From Hymenobacter elongatus (GTDB taxonomy: Bacteria; Bacteroidota; Bacteroidia; Cytophagales; Hymenobacteraceae), in the NCBI RefSeq assembly GCF_004745955.1, contig NZ_SRLD01000002.1, positions 1-64,000 on the forward strand: DNA of 64,000 nt, read 5' to 3'. How positions within the stretch are numbered: the first letter of the stretch is position 1; the number at the start of each line of letters is the position of its first letter. Below, in pieces: positions 8,763 to 17,644 of this stretch. Below the pieces are notes generated by a model that saw nothing but the letters and a program-made list of their open reading frames with translations, searched no databases and was not told the DNA's origin. Position numbers and translations under genes: made by a program.

Positions 8763-8806
8763 CACCCTGACCGCCTCTAGCCCAGAGGCAGTCAGGGTGT
8801 TTTTTT
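8763..8806 (+). terminator. intrinsic terminator after udk
   Basis: CACCCTGACCGCCTCT pairs with AGAGGCAGTCAGGGTG (one mismatch), followed by seven T's. Confidence 0.9.
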
Positions 8807-9056
8807 GCCCGTTGCAGTGGCATCAGGCGAGTATAGCAATGCGTGCATATACCGCGTCACAACCGCTGGCTGTTTTGTTGTTTCTCAGCATCCCTGAAAC
8901 GAATAAAAGTACTGCCACGGCACGGCATCAACAGCCATTAGCCTGTGTGCAGCCGTGTTTTCGTGTTCTACTGCTCTCTTGGCACGCGTACGCTGCAACG
9001 GAATAGCACCACACAAGGCAGTTATTATTCAAGTCACAATTGGCTATATAATGTCC

Positions 9057-9087
9057 TTTGTAAGCAGGTATAGGCCTTCTATGTTTG
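9057..9087 (+). promoter_or_regulatory. full Bacteroidota promoter TTTG-N19-TATGTTTG
   Basis: TTTG at 9057-9060, a 19-base spacer, and TATGTTTG at 9080-9087 match the -33/-7 consensus of the Bacteroidota primary sigma factor. It lies 58 bases before the lipoprotein start at 9146. The 250 bases before it hold nothing I recognise. Confidence 0.75.
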
Positions 9088-9145
9088 TGGCAGGAGAATC
9101 TTACCTAAGGAAGGTGAATAATCAACCACTTAACTATTAGTAAAA

Positions 9146-9565
9146 ATGAAAAGAAGCTACACCACCATTCTATCTGCCGTAGCGCTGCTGTTGGGAACCG
9201 GAATACTAGGCGGATGCGAAAAAAATAAAGAAGCTGCACCTCGCGAAAAAGTAGTTTTAGGCGAGCAAAATGCTAGAAGAGAAGATGTAGTATCCGAAGA
9301 AATGTTCGGTGAGGTGCTGGAAGGAGCGGCTTCGATGATGACTGATCAGGAGCACATATTCATCAAGAAGGCTGATGGCGGCACCATTTTCTCGCTGGTG
9401 ACCGATGAGCTAGTTGAACCGGCTACGGAAGCTAAAACCGTGTGTAGCTCAAAGCAGGTTACCTGGGCATTCGCAGGATGTGTCAAAAACTACGTAATAG
9501 CGAACGGCTGCGGTATGCTACAGCATGGCTCCAACGGCTGGACACTCTCCAACTGTCCCAACTAA
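9146..9565 (+). CDS. small Cys-rich lipoprotein, unknown function
   Basis: A 139-residue protein with an N-terminal lipoprotein signal (MKRSYTTILSAVALLLG, then ILGGC; Cys about residue 24). The mature half is charged, and the C-terminal 45 residues hold four cysteines (VCSSKQ, AGCVKN, NGCGML, SNCPN) that could form two disulfides. The gene is less GC-rich than its neighbours and has a strong upstream promoter. I do not recognise a family. A/T-rich DNA before the ATG (TAGTAAAA) is usual for Bacteroidota starts. Confidence 0.72.
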   Translation: MKRSYTTILSAVALLLGTGILGGCEKNKEAAPREKVVLGEQNARREDVVSEEMFGEVLEGAASMMTDQEHIFIKKADGGTIFSLVTDELVEPATEAKTVCSSKQVTWAFAGCVKNYVIANGCGMLQHGSNGWTLSNCPN

Positions 9566-9649
9566 CGTAGACATACCGAGCAACTGCCAGGCAGCTACCC
9601 ACGAATACCGACTGGCGCAGGAAGCTGCTTTCCGCGCCGGCAAAACACT

Positions 9650-9683
9650 AAATGGCCCGCTTCTTTCCAGAAGCGGGCCATTT
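9650..9683 (+). terminator. perfect 15-bp palindrome, probable bidirectional terminator
   Basis: AAATGGCCCGCTTCT, four-base loop, AGAAGCGGGCCATTT. It ends in T's on both strands and separates the lipoprotein gene from the next gene. Confidence 0.7.
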
Positions 9684-9711
9684 GGCTATATTTGTAGCCA
9701 TTGCTGTAAGA

Positions 9712-10077
9712 ATGTCGGTTTTCATTTCCACCTTATTTCCCCGCCTGCGCTTCACGCTGCTCACAGCTACGCTGCTGTTCGTGCTGTCGTTGAACCACCA
9801 GGCCGTTGCCACCTTCCGCACTCCGGTGGGCAAGGCCGCGCGCGTGGGAGTGGGGCCGAAAGCGGCCGTCGTCAAGCAGAAAGTGACCCTGGAAGCCACG
9901 GCTCCGCTGGCTCTGTGGCTGGCCCCGGCTACCGATGTGTGGCAGCCCAACCACGTGGCGCTGGTATGGCCCCGGCAGGCGCGGCGCATAGCCGTGCTGC
10001 GGCCCCGGCCCAGCGCCGTCCCCGATTTGTTCCGTTCCCGGCTGCTGGTAGCGGCCCTGTCGCCGCACGCGCCGTAG
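9712..10077 (+). CDS. hypothetical secreted protein
   Basis: A 121-residue protein with a likely signal sequence (MSVFISTLFPRLRFTLLTAT, then LLFVLSLNHQAVA). The mature part is basic and Ala/Val/Pro-rich without a known motif. The ATG at 9712 was preferred to 9652 because the latter lies inside the terminator stem. It precedes secDF by 124 bases. It could be a spurious frame in GC-rich DNA. Confidence 0.45.
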   Translation: MSVFISTLFPRLRFTLLTATLLFVLSLNHQAVATFRTPVGKAARVGVGPKAAVVKQKVTLEATAPLALWLAPATDVWQPNHVALVWPRQARRIAVLRPRPSAVPDLFRSRLLVAALSPHAP

Positions 10078-10201
10078 CGGGCCCGGTGCTGATGCGCGGC
10101 TCCCGGTAGCCGGCGTGCTTGTGTAGTGTGGTAGCGGTGTGTGCTGTTGGTTGAGCCGCCTTTCCGGATTGCTTTTCCCGAATCCATTTTATTTTTTTTC
10201 G

Positions 10202-13200
10202 ATGCGTAATAAAGGACTTATTATCGCGCTTACGGTCGTCGTTTCGGCCTTGTGCGCGTACTTTCTCTTCTTCACCTACATTTCCCGTGGGGTGCAGAAG
10301 GATGCCGTAGCCTATGCTACCACCAATGGCCAGTTCAACGAGCGCCAGCGCCAGCACTACCTCGACTCGGTGTGGCGCGCGCCCGTATTCGGTCCCTACA
10401 CCTACCGCGACGTTCGCGCTTCGGAGCTGGGCCTGGGCCTCGACCTGAAAGGCGGCATGCACGTAACGCTGGAAGTTTCGCCGGTGGAAATCGTGCGGGC
10501 TATGTCGGGCAACTCCAAAGACCCGAACTTCAACAAAGCGCTGGCCCAGGCTCAGGAGCAGCAGAAAACCAGCCCTTCGACGCCCTTCACGGCGCTGTTT
10601 GCGCAGGCTTACCGCACCATTGCGCCCAACGACAAGCTGGCCCGCATTTTTGCGAATACCACCAACAAGAGCCGGGGCATCGATATCAATTCGAGCAACG
10701 ACAAGGTAATTGCCGCCATCGACAAGGAAGAGGAAGAAGCCATTGACCGCTCTTTCAACATCCTGCGTACCCGCGTCGACAAGTTCGGTGTGAACCAGCC
10801 CAACATCCAGCGGGTGAAAGGCACGGGCCGCATTCAGATTGAGCTGCCGGGCGTCGACAACCCGGACCGGGTGCGCAAGCTGCTCCAGGGCCAAGCCAAG
10901 CTGGAATTCTGGGAAGTGTGGCGTAACGATGAGTTCGCACCGTATTTCAACCAGATCAACGAAATTCTGACGGCTAAAGAAGCCTCCGAAAAACTGACTG
11001 GCACGGCCACCGCCGCTACCAGCACCACCGACACGACGGCCACTGCCGTTACTGCTGCTGCCGGAGACTCTTCTTCGCTGGCCAGCCAGCTGGCCAAAAA
11101 GACGCCCGCTACCACTGCCAAGGCTGACTCGGCCGGTCCGCAGCAAAGCACCTTGCTCGCCAAGCTCTTCACGATGCCCGGTGCGCTGGGCTCCAACGTG
11201 CGCGACACGGCCCGGGTGAACTCCCTGATGAAAACGCAGGAGGTACGGTCAGTCCTGCCTGCCAACCTGACCTTCCTGTGGGGCGTGAAGCCCGACGTAA
11301 TCGAGGGGCAGGAATACTTGCAGCTGTACGCCGTGCGCAAAACCCGCGACGCAGTAGCGCCTCTAGGCGGTGAAGTGGTATCGGATGCCCGTCAGGACTA
11401 CGACCAGGGTGGCCGCCCCGAGGTGAGCATGCAGATGAACCCAACCGGCAGCCGCAAATGGGAAAAGCTGACCGCCGCCAACATTGGCCGCCAAGTGGCT
11501 ATCGTACTGGATGACTACGTGTATTCGGCTCCCGTTGTGCAGGCTGAAATCTCCGGCGGCACGTCGAGCATCTCGGGCAACTTCACGATTGAAGATGCTC
11601 AGGATTTGGCCAACGTACTGAAAGCCGGTAAGCTGCCTGCTCCTACCCGCATTGTGGAAGAAGCCGTTGTGGGCCCGTCGCTGGGTCAGGAAGCCATCAA
11701 CCAGGGCTTGTACTCCTCCTTGGCTGGTCTGCTGATCATCATGGTGTTCATGGCCCTGTACTACGGTAAGGCAGGCTTGGTAGCCGACGTGGCGCTGCTC
11801 TTCAACATGTTCCTGATTATGGGCGTGCTAGCCCAGTTCGGTACGGCCCTCACGCTGCCCGGCATTGCTGGCTTGATTCTCGTAATCGGCTCGTCGGTGG
11901 ATGCCAACGTACTGATTTTCGAACGCATCCGGGAAGAGTTGAACCACGGGCTCAGCGTGAAAGACGCCATCAACAAGGGCTATGCCCGCGCTTTCACGGC
12001 CATCTTTGACTCGAACGTAACGACCATGCTGATTGCCGTGATTCTGGGCTTCTTCGGCACTGGTCCGGTGCAAAGCTTCGCCATCACGCTTGGTATCGGG
12101 GTATTGACCTCGTTCCTGTCGGCGGTGTATGTGTCGCGCCTCATCATCGAGTGGCTCACCCGGGGCAAGGATACCACGAGCATCTCGTTCAGCACGCCTA
12201 TTTCGCGCAATCTGTTCCAGAACGTGAAGTTTGACATCGTAGGCAAGCGTAAAATCGCCTACCTGTTCTCGGCCATGGTTATCATCATCGGCTTCGTACT
12301 GATGGCGGTACAGGGCGGCCCCAACCTGGGCGTTGACTTCCGCGGTGGCCGCAGCTACATCATCGATTTCCCTAAAGCCCAGGTAGCCTCGGAAGTGCAC
12401 GATGCGCTGGCCGACGAGTTCCAGGGCGCGGGCACGGAAGTGAAAACGTTTGGCAGCCCTACCCGCCTGCGCGTAACGACCAGCTATCTGGCCGCCGACG
12501 AAAGCGTAGCCGCCGACCAGAAAGTAGAATCGGCGCTGCTGCAGGGCCTGAAGCCTTACGGTATCACCAAAGCCAACATTCCAAACTCGGCTAAAATCGG
12601 CGCTACTATTGCCGATGATATCAAGAAAACGTCGGTGCTGAGCCTGGCCCTCACGCTGTTGGGCATCTTCGTCTACGTACTATTCCGCTTCGAAAAGTGG
12701 CAGTACTCGATGGCGGCCGTGGTAGCCTTGTTCCACGATGCGCTACTCGTAATAGCGGCCTACCCGATTGCCCGTCTGTTTGGCCTGAACTACGAAATGG
12801 ACCAGATTTTCGTGGCCGCCGTGCTGACCGTACTTGGCTTCTCGATGAATGACACCGTTGTTATCTACGACCGAATCCGGGAATACCTGCGGGAGAATCC
12901 GCACCTGACGTTTGCACAGGTGGTGAACCCGGCCCTGAACAGCACGTTCTCGCGCACCATGATTACGTTCACCACCGTGTTCCTGGTCGTGCTGGTGCTC
13001 TACATCTTCGGGGGCGAAACACTGCGCTCCTTCTCCTTCGCCATGATTGTGGGCGTTATCTTCGGTACGTACTCGTCGCTGTTCATCGCGACGCCGATTA
13101 TCCTGGATACCTACGGTCGCAAGGAAGCCCGTGAGCGCGGCACCACCACCACCACCATTATTGCCGATGCCGACGCCCCCAAGCTGTCGACGACCGTGCA

Positions 13201-13204
13201 ATAA
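10202..13204 (+). CDS. secDF: protein translocase subunit SecDF (fused)
   Basis: A 1000-residue fusion of SecD and SecF, the proton-driven accessory of the Sec translocon. It begins MRNKGLIIALTVVVSALCAY (first membrane helix). The SecD motif LGLGLDLKGGMHVTLE is near residue 76. SecD membrane helices lie in about residues 505-680 and include LILVIGSSVDANVLIFERI. SecF starts near 690, with GPNLGVDFRGG near 705 and AAVLTVLGFSMNDTVVIYDRI later. An Ala/Thr-rich linker (TATAATSTTDTTATAVTAA, about residues 267-285) sits in the SecD periplasmic region and looks species-specific. The ATG at 10202 was chosen over an upstream start because it gives the family N-terminus. Confidence 0.97.
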   Translation: MRNKGLIIALTVVVSALCAYFLFFTYISRGVQKDAVAYATTNGQFNERQRQHYLDSVWRAPVFGPYTYRDVRASELGLGLDLKGGMHVTLEVSPVEIVRAMSGNSKDPNFNKALAQAQEQQKTSPSTPFTALFAQAYRTIAPNDKLARIFANTTNKSRGIDINSSNDKVIAAIDKEEEEAIDRSFNILRTRVDKFGVNQPNIQRVKGTGRIQIELPGVDNPDRVRKLLQGQAKLEFWEVWRNDEFAPYFNQINEILTAKEASEKLTGTATAATSTTDTTATAVTAAAGDSSSLASQLAKKTPATTAKADSAGPQQSTLLAKLFTMPGALGSNVRDTARVNSLMKTQEVRSVLPANLTFLWGVKPDVIEGQEYLQLYAVRKTRDAVAPLGGEVVSDARQDYDQGGRPEVSMQMNPTGSRKWEKLTAANIGRQVAIVLDDYVYSAPVVQAEISGGTSSISGNFTIEDAQDLANVLKAGKLPAPTRIVEEAVVGPSLGQEAINQGLYSSLAGLLIIMVFMALYYGKAGLVADVALLFNMFLIMGVLAQFGTALTLPGIAGLILVIGSSVDANVLIFERIREELNHGLSVKDAINKGYARAFTAIFDSNVTTMLIAVILGFFGTGPVQSFAITLGIGVLTSFLSAVYVSRLIIEWLTRGKDTTSISFSTPISRNLFQNVKFDIVGKRKIAYLFSAMVIIIGFVLMAVQGGPNLGVDFRGGRSYIIDFPKAQVASEVHDALADEFQGAGTEVKTFGSPTRLRVTTSYLAADESVAADQKVESALLQGLKPYGITKANIPNSAKIGATIADDIKKTSVLSLALTLLGIFVYVLFRFEKWQYSMAAVVALFHDALLVIAAYPIARLFGLNYEMDQIFVAAVLTVLGFSMNDTVVIYDRIREYLRENPHLTFAQVVNPALNSTFSRTMITFTTVFLVVLVLYIFGGETLRSFSFAMIVGVIFGTYSSLFIATPIILDTYGRKEARERGTTTTTIIADADAPKLSTTVQ

Positions 13205-13260
13205 GGTCTTTGGCTACTCATCGGAGAAAGCCTGGCTTCCTGAGCTTCGCTTTACCCACA

Positions 13261-13297
13261 AAAAACGCTCTGGCCTGCGGCCGGAGCGTTTTTTTTA
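13261..13297 (+). terminator. intrinsic terminator after secDF
   Basis: ACGCTCTGGCC, loop TGC, GGCCGGAGCGT with A's before and eight T's after. Confidence 0.9.
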
Positions 13298-13316
13298 TGG
13301 CTGGGGGCGGCGTCGT

Positions 13317-13486
13317 AGCGGTTTTTGAGAACTTTCAAAAAGTTGGTCCGTCATGCTTGATCTAGCGTCCGCTTGTCGAAGCATCTCTACTGCAATGGCA
13401 ATCAGATTACTGTGGCGGTAGAGATGCTTCGACAAGCGGACGCTAGATCAAGCATGACACAAAAAGAAAAGTCCCAAACACGCTCT
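13317..13486. repeat. MITE-like palindromic element A
   Basis: A perfect 41-bp inverted repeat (13350-13390 and 13418-13458) around a 27-base loop starts GTCATGCTTGATCTAG and contains GTCGAAGCATCTC. Outside it are imperfect ends: TAGCGGTTTTTGAGA on the left and GTCCCAAACACGCTCT on the right. The layout and parts of the sequence match element B (15658-15812), including ACACAAAAAG on the right side. No open frame is inside, so it would need a transposase in trans. Confidence 0.75.
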
Positions 13487-13582
13487 TGTAGTGGTTTTGA
13501 GTCGGCGTATCCCACCGTCTTCCTATTCCTGCACACACGACTGCTACGCCCTGGCTGCTTGGACCGGGGCCGGCAAGGCCAC

Positions 13583-13615
13583 AAAAAAGGCCCCACCCTA
13601 ATGGGGCGGAGCCTT
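13583..13615 (-). terminator. intrinsic terminator after the Nfu gene
   Basis: On the minus strand a GC-rich stem with GCCCCA and TGGGGC arms is followed by six T's, about 60 bases after the Nfu stop. Confidence 0.7.
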
Positions 13616-13675
13616 CGATTCACTTGGAAAAAGAAGCACCATCAACCCACCTTGCGTGGGCCAGGGGCACGGTAG

Positions 13676-14302
13676 CTACACGGTAATACCTTCCGCTACT
13701 ACTTCGGTTACTTCGGGAACCATACGCTTGAGCAGGTTCTCAATGCCGGATTTCAGCGTGACGGTAGCCGACGGGCAGCCCGAGCACGAGCCTTGCAGGT
13801 TTACCGTTACCACCCCTTGCTTGTACGAGCGGAAGGTGATGTTGCCACCATCCTGCTCCACGGCCGGGCGCACGTAGTTTTCGAGCAGATCGATAACCTT
13901 CTGACTAATCTGCTGGTCCTGCTCGGAAGCGTCGCCGGTAGCGGCGGCATGCTGGGCGGCTTTCTGCTCAGCGGCGGGGTCGACGGTGAAAAGAGGGCCG
14001 CCGGCCTCCACATACGACTTCAGGAAGGTGCGCAGCTCGGGAATGAGGTGCGTCCAGGTCAGGTCGGAGGTTTTGGTGATGGTAACGAAGTTGGCGGCAA
14101 TGAAGACGCGGCCCACGTAGTCGAAATTGAACAGCTCCTGCGCCAGCGGCGAGTTGGTAGCCGCTTCCAGGTTCGGATAGTCCACGCTCACCCCATCGCT
14201 CAGCAAATGGGTATTGAGCACGAATTTCATGGATTCGGGATTGGGGCTGGCTTCGGCGTAGATGGAAACCGGCGCAGCAGGAGAAGTGAGGGTATCAGCC
14301 AT
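13676..14302 (-). CDS. NifU-family Fe-S scaffold/carrier protein (Nfu type)
   Basis: A 208-residue protein with an Nfu N-terminal domain (IYAEASPNPESMKFVLN, residues 14-30) and a C-terminal NifU domain. The CxxC of GSCSGCPSAT (Cys 173 and 176) binds the transferred Fe-S cluster. EQDGGNITF is also typical. It should deliver 4Fe-4S clusters to target enzymes such as QueG, also encoded in this window. Gene spacing gives it its own promoter and terminator. Confidence 0.93.
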   Translation of the reverse strand: MADTLTSPAAPVSIYAEASPNPESMKFVLNTHLLSDGVSVDYPNLEAATNSPLAQELFNFDYVGRVFIAANFVTITKTSDLTWTHLIPELRTFLKSYVEAGGPLFTVDPAAEQKAAQHAAATGDASEQDQQISQKVIDLLENYVRPAVEQDGGNITFRSYKQGVVTVNLQGSCSGCPSATVTLKSGIENLLKRMVPEVTEVVAEGITV

Positions 14303-14397
14303 GTTTGAAAGACTTGGAGACGAATAAGAAAACGCGACAACGGCGCTAGGAAAGCAAACACTATCGGCGGTAAAACCGTGCCGTGCGCCGGATGTTG

Positions 14398-14405
14398 CAA
14401 AGGTA
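14398..14405 (-). promoter_or_regulatory. -7 box TACCTTTG for the Nfu gene
   Basis: Exact TAnnTTTG match on the minus strand, followed by C, 96 bases before the Nfu start. No TTG at -33. Confidence 0.45.
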
Positions 14406-14510
14406 CGCAGGAACTGCTCAGCTGCGGCAGGCGACTACAGTGGGTTCCGCCTGAGCCAACTGTTGAGTTGTGCGTTCTACGCTCGCCCGCAACTTTTTTG
14501 GTAGTGCCTC

Positions 14511-15587
14511 TTACACCTTACTGGCGCGGGCCCGCAGCAGCATGTCGGCCAGCACCAGGTTGGTCATGGCGTCTACGATGGGTACGGCGCGGGGCAGCAC
14601 GCAGGGGTCGTGACGGCCTTTGCCGGCCAGCGTTATTTCCTCGCCTTGGTCATTGATGGTAGCCTGGGGCTGCAGAATGGTCGCGATGGGCTTGAAGGCG
14701 ACGCGGAAGTAAATGTCCTGCCCATTGCTGATGCCGCCCTGAATGCCGCCCGAATGATTAGTACGCGTCCGGACCGCGCCTTGATCGTCGGTATAAAAGG
14801 CATCGTTGTGCTCGGTGCCAAACAGCAGCGTACCCGCGAAGCCGGAGCCGTACTCGAAACCTTTTACCGCGTTGATACTCAGCATGGCCTTGCCCAGCTC
14901 GGCGTGCAGCTTGTCGAATACCGGCTCGCCGAGGCCGGCGGGCACCCCCAGCACCACGCCCGTCACGATGCCGCCCACCGTGTCGTGCCGGTCGCGGGTC
15001 TGCCGAATCAACTCGGTCATGCGCCCGGCGGTTTCGGGGTGGGGGCAGCGCACCATATTACTATCAATCAGGCTTAGGTCGAGCGCCTCGTAGCCCACGG
15101 GCACGGCCACGGCCCCTACCTGCGACACATAGCTGTGGGCCCTGATGCCATAATGCGCGAGCAGCTGCGCGGCTACGGCTCCGGCCGCCACGCGGGCCGC
15201 CGTTTCGCGGGCCGAGCTGCGGCCCCCACCCCGGTGGTCGCGCCGGCCATATTTGGCATCGTAGGTGTAGTCGGCGTGCGAGGGGCGGTAGGCGTGCTCG
15301 ATGTGGGAGTAATCGTGGCTGGCCTGGTCCTGGTTGCGGATAAACAGCCCGATGGGCGTACCCGTGGTCTGGCCCTCAAAGATGCCGGACTGTATCTCGA
15401 CCTGGTCGGCCTCCCGGCGCGGTGTCGTCAGCTCCGACTGCCCCGGCCGCCGCCGGTCCAGCGCGGCCTGAATGGTGGCTATATCCACCGGGATGCCCGC
15501 CGGGCACCCATCGAGCACTACCCCGATACCGGGCCCGTGCGATTCGCCAAACGTAGTGATGCGGAATAAGGTACCGAAGGTATTCAT
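14511..15587 (-). CDS. aroC: chorismate synthase
   Basis: A 358-residue enzyme converting EPSP to chorismate with reduced FMN, the last shikimate step. N-terminus [20 protein letters not shown], then [28 protein letters not shown] and [18 protein letters not shown] are the family signatures. [13 protein letters not shown] and the C-terminal [18 protein letters not shown] are present. Length is normal. No other shikimate gene is near. Confidence 0.97.
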   Translation of the reverse strand: MNTFGTLFRITTFGESHGPGIGVVLDGCPAGIPVDIATIQAALDRRRPGQSELTTPRREADQVEIQSGIFEGQTTGTPIGLFIRNQDQASHDYSHIEHAYRPSHADYTYDAKYGRRDHRGGGRSSARETAARVAAGAVAAQLLAHYGIRAHSYVSQVGAVAVPVGYEALDLSLIDSNMVRCPHPETAGRMTELIRQTRDRHDTVGGIVTGVVLGVPAGLGEPVFDKLHAELGKAMLSINAVKGFEYGSGFAGTLLFGTEHNDAFYTDDQGAVRTRTNHSGGIQGGISNGQDIYFRVAFKPIATILQPQATINDQGEEITLAGKGRHDPCVLPRAVPIVDAMTNLVLADMLLRARASKV

Positions 15588-15657
15588 AAGCGAAAAAATC
15601 AGATCTGGTGCCGTAAAGGAACCGTTAAAAAGTGGATTAGCGCGGGCTCCGGAGCCG

Positions 15658-15812
15658 TAGAGCGTGTTTGGGAATTTTCAACACAGTTGATTCCGTCATG
15701 TTGAGCGCAGTCGAAGCATCTCCCCCGCAGTAGTAATTGACTTTACCAGTGCGGGAGAGATGCTTCGACTGCGCGCAGCAGGACACAAAAAGCAAAATAC
15801 CACACACGCTAG
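15658..15812. repeat. MITE-like palindromic element B
   Basis: Inner arms 15705-15729 and 15750-15774 (25 bp, one mismatch) contain GCAGTCGAAGCATCTC. Outer ends are TAGAGCGTGTTTGGGA (15658-15673) and an inverted TACCACACACGCTAG (15798-15812). The left flank TTTTCAACACAGTTGATTCC aligns with the corresponding flank of element A. It fills most of the 311-base gap between aroC and the BatD gene. Confidence 0.72.
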
Positions 15813-15898
15813 TGGAACAGGCTTCGGATTTCAATTTTCGTGTCATGCCCGATCAGGCAGGACAGAATTAGCAGTTGTGTGCAGTCCACAACAGCTTC

Positions 15899-17380
15899 TC
15901 AACGTCCACTGCGCCACCACCCAAACGCAGCCAGCACCGCCAGCGCCAGCAGGATATAGTTGGCGTAGCGGTGTGTATCCTTATAGACATCGAGGCGCTG
16001 CACGGTGTTATCGGCCGTGTTGAGTACTTCCTGGTAGAATTGGTCGTCGGGGTGGGTGTTGAAGGCAGTGGCTGCGGGGCTAGCCCCTTTCACCACGGGC
16101 CGCACCCCGGCGCGCAGCGTGTCGTAGCGGCTGGTCGTGGGGTTAAAAACGACCAGCGAAAACACACTATCCAGCGCTAGCACGCCCGGCTGCCGGGCAA
16201 TGAGCCGGTAGCGAAACCACTTGCTGCCGCCCACGCGGCCCGCTTGCCGGGTGATGCCCAGCTCCGTATCAGGGCCGTAAACTTCCAGTCCGGCGGGCAG
16301 CAGTGGCACCGGCGCGGCCAGCGCGGCTAAGTTGCCCTCGCCTTCCACCACGAAAGAATAGGTGAAAGCCTGCCCCGTTCGGAACGTGGTACGGTCAATA
16401 GCTTCCCGCAGTTGATAGGTACCCACCGGTACCAGGTCGCGCAGCGGGTGGGGCGGCAGGGGCTTCACGGCAATGGTGCGGGCCACACTGCGGTAGGTTT
16501 TGAAGCTCTCCATCCGGTTGTCGAGGCCGGCTTCGGGCGTTTTGGCCACCTTGTACTTTATCATTTGCAGCGCCACTTCCGGGAAGACGAGCGGCTGCGC
16601 GTTGAGGGGGTAATACTGGGCCTCGTAGAGCCGGTAGCGCAGGTAGGTTTTGCCGCCCGCCGTTACGGTTTCGGGCACTATTTCCTGTTCGTCAAACGGC
16701 TCTTCCCAAGCCGTGCGCCGCCGTAGCAGCTGCACTATTTTGGGGAGTTGGCCCCCAAAGTCGTAGAAGCTGAGCAAGCCTTGGTCGCTAGGCGTGAGGT
16801 AGAAGTACAGGCCTAGGTGCACACCTTCGCCCACATATATCGTCGTCTTATCGGGCACCAAGGCCAGAAAAGCGTTGTCGCGGGGCTCCACATAGTCCTG
16901 GGGCTTGGGCTTGCCAAAGAGCTTATCCAACAGGCCCAGCCCCTGCACGGCCCCGCTGCCGGCGGCAGGGCCGGTGGGCGCGGCCTGCTGCGGGCCCACC
17001 TGCAGCGTAGCTCCCACCGACTGCACCGCCAGCCCATTCACGGTCATCGTAAACGGCTTCAGCTCAAAAGTACCCTCCGCGTAGGCCGCATAGCGTTGCG
17101 TTATAGAGAGCTCCGTCGTCGACTGCCCGCCGACGATGCGGGTGGTAGTGGTGCTCGACTTACTGCTTTTCTTGAAGCCCTCGATATCGGGAAAAGGCGA
17201 ATAGCGCTCCAGGGGCGCGCCACGCAGCCGAAAGCTGATGGTGAAATACTCGTTGACCGGAAACGCTGCCCGGCCCAGTACGATGTCTGCCTGAGCAGTT
17301 GTTGCCTGCGCTTGCACCGCTTGGCTCAGGCCCAACCAGCACAGCAGCAGCAGAAATAGTAAGCGGAGTGTACCGGCCAT
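15899..17380 (-). CDS. BatD-family (oxygen tolerance) protein
   Basis: A 493-residue envelope protein. The signal peptide MAGTLRLLFLLLLCWLGLSQ is followed by beta-rich BatD modules (QADIVLGRAAFPVNEYFTIS; KSSTTTTRIVGGQSTTE; FRTGQAFTYSFVVEGEGNLA). One C-terminal membrane helix (ANYILLALAVLAAFGWW) ends in a basic tail. BatD usually sits with moxR-batA-batB; here it stands alone, while a MoxR ATPase is 31 kb away. The start was moved to the ATG at 17380, since the extra codons to 17404 overlap the promoter box. Confidence 0.83.
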   Translation of the reverse strand: MAGTLRLLFLLLLCWLGLSQAVQAQATTAQADIVLGRAAFPVNEYFTISFRLRGAPLERYSPFPDIEGFKKSSKSSTTTTRIVGGQSTTELSITQRYAAYAEGTFELKPFTMTVNGLAVQSVGATLQVGPQQAAPTGPAAGSGAVQGLGLLDKLFGKPKPQDYVEPRDNAFLALVPDKTTIYVGEGVHLGLYFYLTPSDQGLLSFYDFGGQLPKIVQLLRRRTAWEEPFDEQEIVPETVTAGGKTYLRYRLYEAQYYPLNAQPLVFPEVALQMIKYKVAKTPEAGLDNRMESFKTYRSVARTIAVKPLPPHPLRDLVPVGTYQLREAIDRTTFRTGQAFTYSFVVEGEGNLAALAAPVPLLPAGLEVYGPDTELGITRQAGRVGGSKWFRYRLIARQPGVLALDSVFSLVVFNPTTSRYDTLRAGVRPVVKGASPAATAFNTHPDDQFYQEVLNTADNTVQRLDVYKDTHRYANYILLALAVLAAFGWWRSGR

Positions 17381-17401
17381 CCAACATAAAAAAGGAGGCC
17401 G

Positions 17402-17409
17402 CAAAGCTA
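17402..17409 (-). promoter_or_regulatory. -7 box TAGCTTTG for the BatD gene
   Basis: Exact TAnnTTTG match on the minus strand, 21 bases before the chosen ATG. Confidence 0.45.
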
Positions 17410-17644
17410 CGCAAAAACCCCTCTGTCAGTATGGCAGAGGGCTACGCGGCTGCTTATCGGGTTCTATATATAGTACTTGTTATAAATAAAAAACGTGACA
17501 ATACCAATCCGTTTTTTCATTTGGGCCGTAAATGCCCCCAAATACACACAGACTACTGGATTGTCATTCGCGGAAAGCGGCTTTTGGGGCCGTGCGAGCA
17601 ATTTCTTGTCTTTACTCTCCTTTTCACCCTTACAAATTCCTCCC

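Noticed and set aside
9929..11146. Long minus-strand frame across the 5' part of secDF
   Set aside because: Shadow of secDF; no recognisable domain.
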